This document shows, in pieces, positions 24,387 to 35,819 of a stretch of 64,000 nt of DNA. How positions within the stretch are numbered: the first letter of the stretch is position 1; the number at the start of each line of letters is the position of its first letter. This stretch comes from Ahniella affigens. Its GTDB lineage: Bacteria > Pseudomonadota > Gammaproteobacteria > Xanthomonadales > Ahniellaceae. The stretch covers positions 744,001-808,000 of the forward strand of contig NZ_CP027860.1 of NCBI RefSeq assembly GCF_003015185.1. The letters are read 5' to 3'. Below the pieces are notes generated by a model. The model saw only the letters and a list, made by a program, of their open reading frames with translations. It made no database searches and was not told the origin of the DNA. Made by a program: the position numbers and the translations under genes.

Positions 24387-25385
24387 TCAGGGCGCCGGGT
24401 AGTCCTCGCAGCGCTGCCGACAGCCAACGTTTTCGAGCTGAATCGTGCAGTGGTGGATGTTGAACTTGCGCGCCATCACGTCCTGCGCGTCGGCGAGCAG
24501 TTCGTCGGAATCGCGGATGCCGTCATGTTCAATGTGCGCGGTCATCGCGGCCACGGTCGTCGACAATGGCCAGACATGCAGGTCGTGCAAGGCGCGCACC
24601 CCGGGAATGACTTTCAGGGCCCGGTCGATGTCAGCTACCGACAAATGCGCCGGCACCGCGTCTAGTGACAGGTCGAGCGCCTGCCGAAGCAACTGGATGG
24701 CGCTCCACAGGATCACGGCATTGACGAGAAGGCTGATCAACGGATCGAGCCAGTTTGGTCCGCCCAGCGTGATCAGCAGGCCAGCGCCGACCACCGCGAT
24801 CGACACCGCCGCATCCGCGGCCAGATGCAGGTACGCGCCTCGGGCGTTCAGATCGTGCTTTTGGCTCCGCCAGAACAGCAGGGCCGACCCGGCGTTGACC
24901 AGAACGGCCAGGCCTGCCACGGCCATCATGATGATCCCGGAAGGCTGATGGCTGGCGCTGAACCGGTCGATCGATTCCAGCGTCAGGGCACCGCACGCAA
25001 ACATCAGAATGCCGGCATTGACCATGGCCGCCAGAATTGTCGACCGCGCATAACCATAGGTGTGGCGGGCATCGGGCTTCTTCACGGCCAGACGGGCTGC
25101 GGCATAGGCCAGCAGGAGGCCGAGCACGTCGCCCAGATTGTGGGCGGCGTCGGCCAACAGGGCCACCGAGTCGATCATGACGCCGGCGATGGCCTCGGCC
25201 ACCACCAGGGTCACGTTCAGCAACATGCTCCAGCGGAACGCGCCCAGGGCCGCCTCGTGGGCGTGGGCATGCACGTCGTGCGGGTCATGGTGGTGGTCAT
25301 GCCCGTTGCCATCGCCCGGCTCATGGTCATGGCCGTGGGAATGGCTATGGCCCGAACCGTGGCCGTGGTGGTGGTGCGCACCCAT
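24387..25385 (-). CDS. Cation diffusion facilitator transporter (ZitB/CzcD-like)
   Basis: The product is 332 aa from ATG 25385 with GGAGAG ~10 nt upstream; ATG 25403 is an alternative. Residues 1-45 are a very His-rich cytoplasmic tail likely to bind metal. Six membrane segments follow. The metal-site residues are visible in LLADAAHNLGDVLGL (helix II) and HLAADAAVSIAVV (helix V, HxxAD). A C-terminal cytoplasmic domain (ALHDLHVWPLSTTVAAMTAHIE) completes the CDF fold. Such proteins export Zn2+ (or Co2+/Cd2+) in exchange for protons. The metal is inferred from the family. Confidence 0.93.
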   Translation of the reverse strand: MGAHHHHGHGSGHSHSHGHDHEPGDGNGHDHHHDPHDVHAHAHEAALGAFRWSMLLNVTLVVAEAIAGVMIDSVALLADAAHNLGDVLGLLLAYAAARLAVKKPDARHTYGYARSTILAAMVNAGILMFACGALTLESIDRFSASHQPSGIIMMAVAGLAVLVNAGSALLFWRSQKHDLNARGAYLHLAADAAVSIAVVGAGLLITLGGPNWLDPLISLLVNAVILWSAIQLLRQALDLSLDAVPAHLSVADIDRALKVIPGVRALHDLHVWPLSTTVAAMTAHIEHDGIRDSDELLADAQDVMARKFNIHHCTIQLENVGCRQRCEDYPAP

Positions 25386-25569
25386 GTACTGTGGACTCTC
25401 CATTCGGCGGCCCGGCGGGTGCCGGCTGGCCGGGTCGGCCCAATAGCCTCCGACCCGGGAAAGACCCCATTTTGATTGCCGATCCGGGGGCGAATCAATA
25501 GAATCCCGGGGCTTGATGCATTTCCGGCGGTTCTGCCGGGCTTCCTTTGGGTTTTTGGAGACGAAAAAA

Positions 25570-27603
25570 ATGTTCCTGGAAAACGGGCTTTGGATCGCGC
25601 TTGCCTGTGCGGTCATCGCGATCATCTATGGGGTACTGGTTACAGGCTGGATTTTGAAACAGCCGACCGGCAATGAACGCATGCAGAAAATCGCTGCGGC
25701 GATCCAGGAAGGCGCTGGCGCCTATCTGCGTCGCCAATATATGACGATTGCGATCGTCGGCGTGATTCTGTTTGCGGTGATCTGGTTTGGTTTGGGCAGC
25801 CTGTCGACGGCGATTGGTTTCGCTCTCGGTGCGGTGCTCTCGGGTGCCGCGGGCTTCATCGGCATGTATGTGTCGGTGCGCGCCAACGTGCGTACGGCGC
25901 AGGCGGCCACGAAGAGCTTGAACGATGCGCTCCAGGTGTCCTTCCGCGGCGGCGCCATCACCGGCATGTTGGTCGTCGGTCTGGGCCTCTTGGGCGTGGC
26001 GGGCTACTTCATGTTTGCCATGAAGGGCATGGAGCCCGGCGCCGAGAGCCTGAAGACGGCCTTGGGCCCGATGATCGGCCTGGCCTTTGGTTCCTCGCTG
26101 ATTTCCATCTTCGCCCGTCTGGGTGGCGGTATCTTCACGAAGGGCGCCGACGTTGGCGCCGACTTGGTCGGCAAGGTCGAAGCCGGCATTCCGGAAGATG
26201 ATCCTCGCAACCCGGCCGTGATTGCCGACAACGTGGGTGACAACGTCGGCGACTGCGCCGGTATGGCAGCCGACTTGTTCGAAACGTATGCGGTGACCAT
26301 CATCGCCGCGATGCTCGTGGCGAGCATCTCGTACGCCACCTACGGCTGGGCGGGCGTGCTGTTCCCGCTGGTGCTCGGCGCGGTGTCGATCCCGGCCTCG
26401 ATCGTCGGGACCTTCTTTGTGAAGGCCCGCGATGGCGGCAAGATCATGAACGCCCTGTATCGCGGTCTGGCCGTGTCCGGCATTCTGGCCGCTGGGGCGT
26501 TCTATTACGTCGCCACGCAGATGTTTGATGCCGCCAACGCGATGCCGCTGTTCTACTGCGCAATCATCGGTCTGGTGCTGACGGCGCTGCTGGTTGCCAT
26601 CACGGAGTACTACACCGCCACCGAATTCGCGCCGGTGCGCGATGTCGCCAAGGCGTCGGTCACGGGTCACGGCACGAACATCATCGCCGGCCTGGCCGTG
26701 TCGATGAAGTCGACGGCACTTCCGGTTCTGGCTGTGGCCGCTGCGATGCTCGGTTGCTACGAAATCGCTGGTCTGTACGGCGTTGCGATCGCCGCGGTGT
26801 CGATGCTCTCGATGGCCGGCATGATTGTCGCGCTCGACGCCTACGGCCCGATCACCGACAACGCCGGTGGTATCGCGGAAATGAGCGAGCTCGGCAAAGA
26901 CATCCGCAAGATCACCGACGCGCTTGATGCGGTGGGTAATACCACCAAGGCCGTCACCAAGGGCTACGCCATTGGCTCCGCGGGTCTGGCCGCGCTCGTG
27001 CTGTTCGCTGATTACGCGCACAAGCTCGAAGAATCGGGCCAGACGGTCGACTTCTCAATCAACAACCCCTACGTGGTGGTTGGTCTGTTGATTGGTGGTC
27101 TGATTCCGTACCTGTTTGGCGCGTTCGCGATGCAGGCGGTGGGTCGGGCAGCTGGTGCGGTGGTCGAAGAAGTCCGCCGTCAGTTCCGCGACATCAAGGG
27201 CATCATGGAAGGCACCGGCAAGCCGGAATACGACAAGGCCGTTGACTTGCTGACCGCGTCTGCCATCAAGGAAATGATCATTCCGTCGCTGCTGCCGCTC
27301 GTCGTGCCAGTGCTGGTGGGTCTGTTCCTCGGTCCGGCGGCGCTGGGTGGCTTGCTGATGGGCACGATCGTGACCGGTCTGTTCGTCGCGATCTCCATGT
27401 GCACCGGTGGCGGCGCCTGGGATAACGCCAAGAAGTACATCGAAGAAGGTCACCATGGCGGCAAGGGCTCGGAAGCGCACAAGGCTGCCGTGACCGGCGA
27501 CACCGTCGGCGACCCGTACAAAGACACGGCCGGCCCGGCCATCAACCCGCTGATCAAGATCATCAACATCGTCGCGCTGTTGCTGATCCCGATGCTGGGT
27601 TGA
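25570..27603 (+). CDS. hppA: K+-independent H+-translocating membrane pyrophosphatase
   Basis: The product is 677 aa. ATG 25570 is preceded by GGAG ~10 nt upstream; the frame is open further upstream but without coding character. It hydrolyses pyrophosphate and pumps protons across the inner membrane. The signature [11 protein letters not shown] and the Asp-rich [19 protein letters not shown] are intact. [10 protein letters not shown] carries Lys where K+-dependent enzymes have Ala, placing it in the K+-independent H+-pumping class. The protein is almost entirely hydrophobic with ~16 helices. It is transcribed alone and ends before a bidirectional terminator at 27707. Confidence 0.96.
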   Translation: MFLENGLWIALACAVIAIIYGVLVTGWILKQPTGNERMQKIAAAIQEGAGAYLRRQYMTIAIVGVILFAVIWFGLGSLSTAIGFALGAVLSGAAGFIGMYVSVRANVRTAQAATKSLNDALQVSFRGGAITGMLVVGLGLLGVAGYFMFAMKGMEPGAESLKTALGPMIGLAFGSSLISIFARLGGGIFTKGADVGADLVGKVEAGIPEDDPRNPAVIADNVGDNVGDCAGMAADLFETYAVTIIAAMLVASISYATYGWAGVLFPLVLGAVSIPASIVGTFFVKARDGGKIMNALYRGLAVSGILAAGAFYYVATQMFDAANAMPLFYCAIIGLVLTALLVAITEYYTATEFAPVRDVAKASVTGHGTNIIAGLAVSMKSTALPVLAVAAAMLGCYEIAGLYGVAIAAVSMLSMAGMIVALDAYGPITDNAGGIAEMSELGKDIRKITDALDAVGNTTKAVTKGYAIGSAGLAALVLFADYAHKLEESGQTVDFSINNPYVVVGLLIGGLIPYLFGAFAMQAVGRAAGAVVEEVRRQFRDIKGIMEGTGKPEYDKAVDLLTASAIKEMIIPSLLPLVVPVLVGLFLGPAALGGLLMGTIVTGLFVAISMCTGGGAWDNAKKYIEEGHHGGKGSEAHKAAVTGDTVGDPYKDTAGPAINPLIKIINIVALLLIPMLG

Positions 27604-27610
27604 TCAACCG

Positions 27611-27658
27611 CTCCCTCTCCCACGCGAGTGGGAGAGGGCTGGGGAAAGGGCTACTTGC
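27611..27658. repeat. Right half of the 101-bp GCAAGTAGCCC element
   Basis: Forty-eight bases match 22261-22308 almost exactly, containing one hairpin (CTCTCCC...GGGAGAG) and the GGGCTACTTGC end. The left half is absent. It lies just after the hppA stop. Confidence 0.9.
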
Positions 27659-27706
27659 GATCAGCCTGAACGCGATTTGTGGGTACCCCTGCAATACCCA
27701 GCCAAC

Positions 27707-27734
27707 AAAAAAGCCCCGTCTCCGGGGCTTTTTT
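27707..27734. terminator. Bidirectional rho-independent terminator
   Basis: AAAAAAGCCCCG, a TCTC loop and CGGGGCTTTTTT form a perfect 12-bp stem with A- and T-runs on both sides. It sits between the convergent hppA and cytochrome c genes and should terminate both. Confidence 0.9.
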
Positions 27735-27755
27735 CATGACCGGGATGAAACCCGA

Positions 27756-28100
27756 TTACTTGATCTTGCTCAGATCCTGAAGATCGCCGGTCTGCGCCGC
27801 GAAGTACGCAGCCAAGTCAGCGATGTCCTGATCTTTCAGCTGGGCAGCCTGTGGATTCATGATCGCGTTGACGCGAATGCCCGCGCGGTAGTCCTGCAGG
27901 GCCTTGACCAAGTAACCCTCATACTGGCCAGCCAGTTTCGGGGTGTTGTTGTCGACCGACATGTTGCCAGTCGGGCCATGGCAGGCACCGCACACGGCGG
28001 CACGGGCTTTGCCCGCTTCCGGGTCGCCAGCGCCAGCGCCACTGGCAAGCGCCTGGCTGCTGGCCAGGGCGAGAACGGAGAGGAGAACGAAAGAACGCAT
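27756..28100 (-). CDS. Small monohaem cytochrome c (c553-like)
   Basis: The product is 114 aa. A signal peptide (MRSFVLLSVLALASSQALAS) is followed by one haem motif, CGACH at residues 37-41, and a class I cytochrome c fold with LAGQYEGYLVKAL and QDIADLAAYFA. Met in IMNPQAAQL is the probable sixth ligand. It is predicted periplasmic. It follows the related gene at 28115 by 14 bp, so the two form an operon and probably arose by duplication. Likely a carrier to a terminal oxidase, but the partner is not in the window. Confidence 0.92.
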   Translation of the reverse strand: MRSFVLLSVLALASSQALASGAGAGDPEAGKARAAVCGACHGPTGNMSVDNNTPKLAGQYEGYLVKALQDYRAGIRVNAIMNPQAAQLKDQDIADLAAYFAAQTGDLQDLSKIK

Positions 28101-28114
28101 CGGGAGCCTCCGGT

Positions 28115-28432
28115 TTACTTGGCTTGTGACAGGAAGGCCGCGATATCGGCAATGTCCTGCTCGCTCAGGCTCTCGGCCTGCGCGCGCATGGTCGGGTGCT
28201 TGCGCTCACCGGCCTTGTAGGCATTCATCGCATTGACGATGTATCCCTCGTTCTGGCCAGCGAGCTTCGGCACTGGGTAGTCCGGATACGCATTGCGGTA
28301 GCCGGCAATGCCGTGACAGCCCGTGCAGGTGTAGAACTTCTTTTTGCCGGCGTCGGCATCGCCCTTGGCATTGGCCGAAAACGCGGCGAACGCGGCGACC
28401 AAGCCCAACATCAACATCAGATTGCGCTTCAT
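28115..28432 (-). CDS. Small monohaem cytochrome c (c553-like)
   Basis: The product is 105 aa from ATG 28432, which starts a signal peptide (MKRNLMLMLGLVAAFAAFSA). The haem motif is CTGCH at residues 36-40. KLAGQNEGYIVNAM and SEQDIADIAAFLSQ match its downstream neighbour, and Met in HPTMRAQAESL is the likely axial ligand. It is the first gene of a two-cytochrome operon. Upstream, 86 bp separate it from infA, which is on the same strand. Confidence 0.92.
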   Translation of the reverse strand: MKRNLMLMLGLVAAFAAFSANAKGDADAGKKKFYTCTGCHGIAGYRNAYPDYPVPKLAGQNEGYIVNAMNAYKAGERKHPTMRAQAESLSEQDIADIAAFLSQAK

Positions 28433-28518
28433 GTGGAAATCCCGAGCCGGGTAAAGGAAAGACGAAAACGCCGGAATTATAGCTGTGCCAGCCAAGCCCC
28501 GGAAGTTCGGCCGCACGC

Positions 28519-28737
28519 TCACTTCATGCGATACGAAATTCGACCTTTGGTCAGATCGTAGGGCGTGATTTCGACCTTGACCTTGTCACCCGTCAGGATG
28601 CGGATGTAGTTCTTGCGCATGCGCCCGGAAATATGGGCGGTAATTACGTGGCCGTTGTCGAGCTTCACGCGAAACATGGTGTTCGGCAGGGTTTCAAGCA
28701 CCGTGCCTTCCATTTCAATTTGGTCGTCTTTGGACAT
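28519..28737 (-). CDS. infA: Translation initiation factor IF-1
   Basis: The product is 72 aa, exact family length. It is an S1-like OB fold that binds the 30S A site during initiation. It begins [20 protein letters not shown] and contains FRVKLDNGH and [17 protein letters not shown]. It lies 29 bp downstream of aat, the order usual in gammaproteobacteria. Confidence 0.98.
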   Translation of the reverse strand: MSKDDQIEMEGTVLETLPNTMFRVKLDNGHVITAHISGRMRKNYIRILTGDKVKVEITPYDLTKGRISYRMK

Positions 28738-28766
28738 TGCGAGTCTGGTCGAGAATAACCCTGGAA

Positions 28767-29510
28767 TCATGACAGAACTTGGCCGAACGGCAAAGTCCTT
28801 GCGTGCGAATAGGGCCAATCTGCTTGCCAGGACCCGGTTGTTCCCAGGCTTTGGCACAGAATTGAGAGCCGCTGACTGAACTGGTTCCGGGGCAGTAATT
28901 GCCCGCCCAGGCGGCGTAGATGCTCGGATTCGACCTGCCCGTCGAGCAGTTCGAACCCCTTGTGGCGAAGTCCGGCGGCAAGCGCGAAGAAGGCCAGTTT
29001 GGACGCCTGCGACTGCCGGGAGAACATCGATTCGCCGAAAAACGCGCGGCCGATGGCGACCCCATAGATGCCGCCGATCAGCGCTGACCCGTCCCAAACT
29101 TCGACTGAATGCGCGACGCCGAGGCGGTGCAAGCGCTGATAAGCGTCGACCATCACCGGTGAGATCCAAGTGCCGTCTTGATCAGGCCGTGGTTCGGCGC
29201 AGGCGCGCATCACGTCGCCAAAGGCGGCGTCTGCCGAGATCGTCCACGGACACTGTCGGAACCAGCGCGCGAGCCGTCGATTCGGGAATGTCTCGCTCAT
29301 CGGAAACACCAGTCGCGGATCCGGACACCACCAAAGAATCGGCTCGCCTTCGTTGAACCACGGAAAAATGCCTTGGCGATAGGCGTCGAGCAGGCGTTCC
29401 GTCGACAGATCCCCGCCCGCACACAACAGCCCGTTTGGGTCAGAGAGTGCGCGGTCCACGGGTGGAAACGCCTGAATCCGCCCAGGGCTCAAGATTGGAA
29501 TCCGGATCAT
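28767..29510 (-). CDS. aat: Leucyl/phenylalanyl-tRNA--protein transferase
   Basis: The product is 247 aa. It transfers Leu or Phe from tRNA to N-terminal Arg/Lys of proteins, marking them for ClpAP degradation (N-end rule). Motifs are [27 protein letters not shown] and [12 protein letters not shown] followed by ASKLA. The start overlaps the stop of the upstream acyltransferase gene (ATGA), so they are coupled. infA follows. Confidence 0.97.
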   Translation of the reverse strand: MIRIPILSPGRIQAFPPVDRALSDPNGLLCAGGDLSTERLLDAYRQGIFPWFNEGEPILWWCPDPRLVFPMSETFPNRRLARWFRQCPWTISADAAFGDVMRACAEPRPDQDGTWISPVMVDAYQRLHRLGVAHSVEVWDGSALIGGIYGVAIGRAFFGESMFSRQSQASKLAFFALAAGLRHKGFELLDGQVESEHLRRLGGQLLPRNQFSQRLSILCQSLGTTGSWQADWPYSHARTLPFGQVLS

Positions 29511-30703
29511 GCGGGCGGCGCCTCGGCGCTGTGATCCCGATACGGACTATGGCGGCGCAACACTGCACCAAACTCAACTTGCGCTTTGGTTTCTTCGGCA
29601 ACATGACCGGCCACGGCGTGCCTGAGCCCGGGATGGGTCAACCAGTGCGATGACCAAGTCGGCACCGGTACAAAGCCGCGGGCCAGTTTGTGCTCGCCTT
29701 GTGCACCGGGCTCGAATACCTTCAATTTGTGGGCGATGGCGTGCTCGATGCCTTGGTAGTAGCACGTTTCGAAGTGCAATCCGGGGGCGTCGATCTCGCT
29801 ACCCCAGTAGCGGCCGTAGAGCCTTTGGTCATTGGCGAACAGAAACGCCATGGCTCTGGGGATGCCCTCAAGTTCGGCCACGACCAGCACGGCGCCAAGT
29901 TCAGGCGCGGCCAACCAGCGCGAAAACGTCTCGCGAGTCAATGCCGGTGTATTGCCCTTGTCGAGAAAGGTTTGCACATAGCAGCGATACAAGAGGTCGC
30001 GTTCTGCTTCCGTGGCTTTCGTGCCTGGCACACGCCGGAACGTCCAACCTTGACGCGCGACGCGGTCACGTTCTTGCCGGATGTTCTTTCGTTTCTTGCC
30101 AACCAGCGTGTCGAGGAAGTCGTCGAAATCGCGATAACCTGGGTTGAACCAGTGGTATTGCCAATCCAGGCGCTCGATCCAGTCTTGGTCGTGGCAGCGC
30201 TCGGTATCGAGATGAAAGTTGATGTGGACGCCCGAGTAGCGCGGCGGTTGGCGGGTCTTGGCGTTGCCGGTAGCCGTTTCCCGGTCGATCCAGGCGCGCA
30301 AGGTCTCGCGGATCAGGTTGTAGTAGTGCGCTGAATCGTCGCGACATTCCGGTGCCAGCAACAATCTTGGTCCTGGCACCGGTGAATAGGGCGCGCCGAT
30401 CAGGAGCTTCGGGTAGTACGGAATGCCCGCGCGGTGACTGGCTTCCGCCCAATGCCAATCGAACACGAATTCGCCGTGTGAGTTCTGCTTTTCATACGCA
30501 GGCAGCGCCGCAAGCAAGCGGCCATCGTCCTCCAGCAGCAGTGGTCGCGAGCGCCAACCCAACTCGGGACGCAAGCTGCCACCCAATTCCAGTGCCGACA
30601 AAAACGCGTGCCGGACAAACGGGTTGCCGTCCGGCACCAGCGCGTCCCAGGTGCCGGCGTCCAGGTCTGCGATCCGATGCGCCAAACGCCAACGGATCGC
30701 CAT
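29507..30703 (-). CDS. COG3146 (DUF482) GNAT/FemAB-like acyltransferase family protein
   Basis: The product is 398 aa with no signal peptide. It matches the COG3146 family of predicted N-acyltransferases, often annotated as peptidogalycan biosynthesis protein. The N-terminal part contains NPFVRHAFLSALE and FDWHWAEASHRAGIPYYPKL. The GNAT-like core has KKRKNIRQERDRV and IPRAMAFLFANDQRLYGRYW, and the end is GAQGEHKLARGFVPVPTWS. The substrate is unknown. It sits 3 bp after trxB and overlaps aat, forming a trxB-acyltransferase-aat-infA run. Confidence 0.88.
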   Translation of the reverse strand: MAIRWRLAHRIADLDAGTWDALVPDGNPFVRHAFLSALELGGSLRPELGWRSRPLLLEDDGRLLAALPAYEKQNSHGEFVFDWHWAEASHRAGIPYYPKLLIGAPYSPVPGPRLLLAPECRDDSAHYYNLIRETLRAWIDRETATGNAKTRQPPRYSGVHINFHLDTERCHDQDWIERLDWQYHWFNPGYRDFDDFLDTLVGKKRKNIRQERDRVARQGWTFRRVPGTKATEAERDLLYRCYVQTFLDKGNTPALTRETFSRWLAAPELGAVLVVAELEGIPRAMAFLFANDQRLYGRYWGSEIDAPGLHFETCYYQGIEHAIAHKLKVFEPGAQGEHKLARGFVPVPTWSSHWLTHPGLRHAVAGHVAEETKAQVEFGAVLRRHSPYRDHSAEAPPA

Positions 30704-30706
30704 GAT

Positions 30707-31786
<1,080 letters not shown>

Positions 31787-31891
31787 TCAGCCTGGCCTGT
31801 CACGGTGCTCGGAACGCGACATGTATACTCGTCCATTACAGTCAATGATTGCTTCCCGATCAGCTTTGAAAACAACGAGATACCCGAAGGC

Positions 31892-34207
31892 ATGAGTGCA
31901 GATCCAGACATCGAGAACGGCAGTATCTGGACCAAGCGCCTGCGCGAGGGCTGGGTCCTGCTGTTGCTGCCCCTGGCTTTGTACTTCGCCATATGCCTGT
32001 GGAGCTTTACGCCGACCGACCCCGGCTGGTCGCACGCTGGCAACGATGGCCCGATTCACAACCTGGGTGGCCCGGTTGGCGCCTACCTTGCCGACTTCCT
32101 GCTGAACTTTTTTGGCGGTTTTGCGTTTGTCTTCCCGGTCTTGATTGTCATCGTCGCCGTGCGGCTCTTTCGCGATCAGCGCATTCTGCCCGGGCAGCGT
32201 CAGGATGCTGCGTGGATGGTGTTGAGTGTCGCCGGCATCGTGTTGACGGGTGCGGCGATCGCGCACTTGCACTTCTGGGAAGTGGCGTCGCCGCTGCCGG
32301 CCAACGCAGGTGGCGTGATTGGCGCGCTGATTGGTGATTTCATGCGCCGCGTGGTGGGGCAGCTTGGCGCGACGTTGTTTCTGCTCGCCGGATTTCTGGC
32401 GACGATCACGTTGGCGACCGGCCTCAGCTGGTTTTTGCTGATGGAGCGGATCGGCGATTACGTCTTGCGTGGGATTGCGTATGCCCGTGAGGCCATGGCT
32501 GCCCAAAAAGCGTCGCGCGAGCAACGCGTGGTGTTGAAAGAGCGCGAGGAAGTCCGCAAGGTCGAAGCGGTCAAGCAACAGAAGCGCGAAAAGATCAAGA
32601 TCGAGCAAACGAGCACGCCGCCGATTGAAAAGAGCGAGCGCGCCGAGCGCGAATTGCAGATTCCGTTATTTGCTGCGTTGCCTGCGGGCGAGTTGCCGCC
32701 GCTGTCGCTGCTTGACGAGCCCAAACAGCAAGCCAAGGGCTATTCGGAAGAAACGCTGCAGGCGTTGTCCCGGCAAGTCGAGCTCAAGCTCAAGGATTTC
32801 CGGATCGAGGCGCAAGTGGTGGGTGCCTATCCCGGTCCGGTCATCACGCGATTCGAGATGGAGCCCGCACCGGGTATCAAGGGTGCGCAAATCTCGACGC
32901 TGGACAAAGACATTGCTCGCGGATTGTCGGTGCAGTCGGTCCGTGTGGTCGATGTGATTCCCGGCAAATCCGTGATTGGCCTCGAAATCCCGAACGTCAG
33001 TCGCGAAATCGTCTATCTATCCGAGATCTTGCGGTCCAAAGAGTACGATCGGATGTCGTCGCCGCTGGTGCTTGCACTGGGCAAAGACATCGGCGGCCGG
33101 CCGATGGTTGCCGATCTCGCGCGCATGCCGCATTTGCTGGTCGCGGGTACCACCGGCTCGGGCAAGTCCGTGGCCATCAACGCCATGGTGTTGTCGCTCT
33201 TGTACAAGGCCACGGCCAAAGACGTGCGCATGCTGATGATCGATCCGAAGATGCTGGAGCTCTCGGTCTATCAAGGCATCCCGCATCTGCTGGCGCCAGT
33301 CGTCACCGACATGAAGGAAGCTGCCAACGGCCTGCGCTGGTGTGTGGCCGAAATGGAGCGCCGCTACAAGGTGATGGCGGCCGTGGGCGTGCGCAATCTT
33401 GCCGGCTTCAACAAGAAGGTCAAAGACGCCGAAGACGCCGGCCACCCATTGCTCGACCCATTGTTCGTGGCGCGACCCGATGAGCCGTCGCGCACCGCCG
33501 AGCCGCTGGAACCGCTGCCTTATATCGTCGTATTCATCGACGAATTCGCCGACATGATGATGATTGTCGGCAAGAAAGTTGAGGAACTGATTGCGCGCCT
33601 GGCGCAGAAAGCGCGCGCGGCCGGTATCCATTTGATTCTGGCAACGCAGCGACCGTCGGTCGATGTGATCACCGGTCTGATCAAGGCCAATATTCCCACG
33701 CGCATTGCGTTCCAAGTGTCGAGCAAGATCGATTCGCGGACGATTCTGGATCAGTCCGGCGCGGAGCAATTGCTCGGTCATGGCGACATGCTGTACCTGC
33801 CGCCAGGGACCGCGATGCCCGAACGCGTGCATGGGGCGTTCGTCAGCGATGACGAAGTGCATCGTGTCGTCAAGCATTTGAAGTCCGTGTCGTCGACGCC
33901 GACCTATCTGCCGGGCGTGCTCGACGAAGTGCAGACCATGCATGATGGTCAGGTCATCGGCTCCAGCGGTTTGCCTGAAGCAGCGCCCAGCGAAGGTGGC
34001 AGCGGCGAGGACGAGCTGTACGATCAAGCGGTGCGCATCGTCACAGAGAGCCGGCGCGCATCGATCTCAGGCGTGCAGCGTCGCCTGAAAATTGGCTACA
34101 ACCGCGCAGCGCGGCTGATTGAAGAAATGGAAGCCCAAGGCGTGGTCAGCCCACCCGAGGCGAACGGCAATCGGCAAGTCATAGCACCGCCGCCGCCGAA
34201 GGATTGA
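31892..34207 (+). CDS. ftsK: DNA translocase FtsK
   Basis: The product is 771 aa from ATG 31892. About four N-terminal membrane segments (residues ~20-190) anchor it at the septum. A charged coiled-coil-like linker follows ([19 protein letters not shown]). The motor has Walker [15 protein letters not shown], Walker [12 protein letters not shown] and the [20 protein letters not shown] block. The C-terminal gamma domain ([20 protein letters not shown]) reads KOPS and activates XerD at dif. The linker is short compared with Escherichia coli FtsK (1329 aa), as in many relatives. Confidence 0.97.
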   Translation: MSADPDIENGSIWTKRLREGWVLLLLPLALYFAICLWSFTPTDPGWSHAGNDGPIHNLGGPVGAYLADFLLNFFGGFAFVFPVLIVIVAVRLFRDQRILPGQRQDAAWMVLSVAGIVLTGAAIAHLHFWEVASPLPANAGGVIGALIGDFMRRVVGQLGATLFLLAGFLATITLATGLSWFLLMERIGDYVLRGIAYAREAMAAQKASREQRVVLKEREEVRKVEAVKQQKREKIKIEQTSTPPIEKSERAERELQIPLFAALPAGELPPLSLLDEPKQQAKGYSEETLQALSRQVELKLKDFRIEAQVVGAYPGPVITRFEMEPAPGIKGAQISTLDKDIARGLSVQSVRVVDVIPGKSVIGLEIPNVSREIVYLSEILRSKEYDRMSSPLVLALGKDIGGRPMVADLARMPHLLVAGTTGSGKSVAINAMVLSLLYKATAKDVRMLMIDPKMLELSVYQGIPHLLAPVVTDMKEAANGLRWCVAEMERRYKVMAAVGVRNLAGFNKKVKDAEDAGHPLLDPLFVARPDEPSRTAEPLEPLPYIVVFIDEFADMMMIVGKKVEELIARLAQKARAAGIHLILATQRPSVDVITGLIKANIPTRIAFQVSSKIDSRTILDQSGAEQLLGHGDMLYLPPGTAMPERVHGAFVSDDEVHRVVKHLKSVSSTPTYLPGVLDEVQTMHDGQVIGSSGLPEAAPSEGGSGEDELYDQAVRIVTESRRASISGVQRRLKIGYNRAARLIEEMEAQGVVSPPEANGNRQVIAPPPPKD

Positions 34208-34233
34208 GCGCGAGACGGTCTTGAAGATCAAAC

Positions 34234-34258
34234 TCAGCCCGGATCAAGTCCGGGCTGA
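34234..34258. repeat. REP-like palindrome (CAGCCCGGATCAAGTCCGGGCTG)
   Basis: Same family and exact core as the 18117 array, 26 bp after the ftsK stop. Together with the inverted copy at 34395 it fills the spacer between convergent ftsK and the hydratase gene. Confidence 0.93.
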
Positions 34259-34394
34259 CGAACAGTGGGCGGGGGGCTCTCGCGCGTTACCAAACCTGAT
34301 TGAGTCGTCGCGTCATTGCGAGCTACCACATTGGTCAGCTGCCGAATCAACCAGCCGCCGCATACGGGCAAACCGCGACACACCACCAAGTCGT

Positions 34395-34418
34395 TACCCC
34401 GGACTTGATCCGGGGTGA
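34395..34418. repeat. REP-like palindrome, inverted copy
   Basis: ACCCCGGACTTGATCCGGGGT in the opposite orientation to 34234, 136 bp away. It shares its right flank GGTGAGGTTC with the copy at 18364. Confidence 0.92.
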
Positions 34419-34474
34419 GGTTCAAAGTCGCGACAATTCTGCAACCCAGCGCCGTCTATCGACCCGCAACAAAC

Positions 34475-35251
34475 TTACGAAAAACTCGCCTTGCGCTTCT
34501 CAATAAACGCGCGCGTGCCTTCTTGTTTGTCGTCGGTGGCGCAGCACAGCGCAAAAGCCTGTGACTCGTAATCCAGACCTTGCTCAATTGCGCACTCGCC
34601 GCCCATCAGGACCGACGACAACACCCCATCGACGGCGTAACGTGCCGAACTCGCGAGCTGCCTGGCGATCTTGTCGACTTCGGCATCCAACTGGTCGGCG
34701 GGGACTACCCGAGTCACCGCACCGAGTTGATAGGCACGTTCAGCCGAGATCGAATGCCCGAGCAGACAAAGCTCCAGCGCCGCCGAGCGGCCGGCGAGGC
34801 GCAGCAAGCGTTGGGTGCCACCAAAGCCCGGAATGATGCCCAGATTGATTTCCGGCTGACCGAGCTTGGCCTGCTCGGACGCAATTCGCAGATGGCAAGA
34901 CATTGCGAGCTCCATGCCGCCGCCCAAAGCGAAGCCTTGGATTTTGGCGATGACCGGCTTACCCAATTGTTCGATTGTCAACATGACGCGCTGACCAAAG
35001 CGCGAAAACGCGAGGGCCTCAACCGGGCTCAACTTGGCGAGTTCGGTGATGTCCGCGCCGGCAATGAAGGCTTTGGGACCGGCGCCGGCCATGACGACCA
35101 CGCGCACGGCTGGATCCGCTTTGGCGGCCAGAAAGGCCTGCTCCAGCTCACGTACCGTGGCCTGGCTCAGGGCATTCAGTTTGTCCGGGCGGTTGACCGT
35201 GATCGTGGCAATTCCCTGGTCAACGCTGTACAGCAGATTTTCAAAGTTCAT
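34475..35251 (-). CDS. Enoyl-CoA hydratase/isomerase family protein
   Basis: The product is 258 aa, a full crotonase fold. AFIAGADITELA and IQGFALGGGMELAMSCHLR form the oxyanion-hole regions. The two catalytic Glu positions are both occupied (Glu in GGGMELA and in GQPEINLGIIPGFGGTQRL), consistent with enoyl-CoA hydratase rather than isomerase. It is about 28 kb from the liu hydratase and differs from it in sequence, so it likely serves short-chain fatty-acid or another acyl-CoA pathway. It stands alone, convergent with ftsK. Confidence 0.92.
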   Translation of the reverse strand: MNFENLLYSVDQGIATITVNRPDKLNALSQATVRELEQAFLAAKADPAVRVVVMAGAGPKAFIAGADITELAKLSPVEALAFSRFGQRVMLTIEQLGKPVIAKIQGFALGGGMELAMSCHLRIASEQAKLGQPEINLGIIPGFGGTQRLLRLAGRSAALELCLLGHSISAERAYQLGAVTRVVPADQLDAEVDKIARQLASSARYAVDGVLSSVLMGGECAIEQGLDYESQAFALCCATDDKQEGTRAFIEKRKASFS

Positions 35252-35546
35252 GGTGGTGTCCGTGTGCGAAGGGGCAAAGACCGCGCCCAGGCGGCAGGCG
35301 CTGAGGCGAGGGCGATCCAGCTAAACATTGTAGCGTCGCCGAGCGCGCTGGTCTCAGGCACGCGATCCCAGGCTCAGGGCACCCAATGCGGCGACCTTTG
35401 AGTGGCGCAATCTGAGCCTCGGCTGAGCGCCAAGGCTCCCTTAGTTTTCACGCCCGCCCGTCCCTGCTAGCCTAATCGGCCCGTTGAGCGCGGTTTGGCC
35501 GCGTTTCGACCCGTTTCCAGCCTACTCAAACATTCAGGAGCACAAC

Positions 35547-35723
35547 ATGGGCAAGGGTGATCGCAAGACCCGTCGTGGCAAGATTTCTTCCGCCAGCTAC
35601 GGCAATTCCCGTCCGAAATCGGCCAAGGCGCCGACGGCAGCGGTAAAAAAGCCGGCCGCCGCGAAGCCGGCAGCCAAGAAGGCGGCACCGGTGAAAAAGC
35701 CGGCTGCGAAGAAGGAAGGCTGA
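35547..35723 (+). CDS. 30S ribosomal protein THX-type with Lys/Ala/Pro tail
   Basis: The product is 58 aa and very basic. ATG 35547 has AGGAG 6 nt upstream. The N-terminal MGKGDRKTRRGKISSASYGN matches the bacterial THX family, in which a ~26-residue peptide inserts into the 30S head. The remaining half is a low-complexity tail built from KKPAA-like repeats, typical of Xanthomonadales versions. A strong terminator at 35786-35819 closes the single-gene transcript. Confidence 0.9.
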   Translation: MGKGDRKTRRGKISSASYGNSRPKSAKAPTAAVKKPAAAKPAAKKAAPVKKPAAKKEG

Positions 35724-35785
35724 GCGGACGCTCGCCGGGCCTGACGGGCGGCTGCGCCATCGGTCGGCCGTCCTGCCAGGTCAAT

Positions 35786-35819
35786 GAAACGAGCGCCTGA
35801 TGGCGCTCGTTTCGTTTTT
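35786..35819 (+). terminator. Rho-independent terminator of the THX gene
   Basis: GAAACGAGCGCC, loop TGAT, GGCGCTCGTTTC (12-bp perfect stem) then GTTTTT, 62 bp after the THX stop codon. Confidence 0.9.

Noticed and set aside
25495-27021. 508-codon reverse open frame opposite hppA
   Set aside because: His/Arg/Asp-rich antisense shadow of a confidently identified membrane pyrophosphatase.
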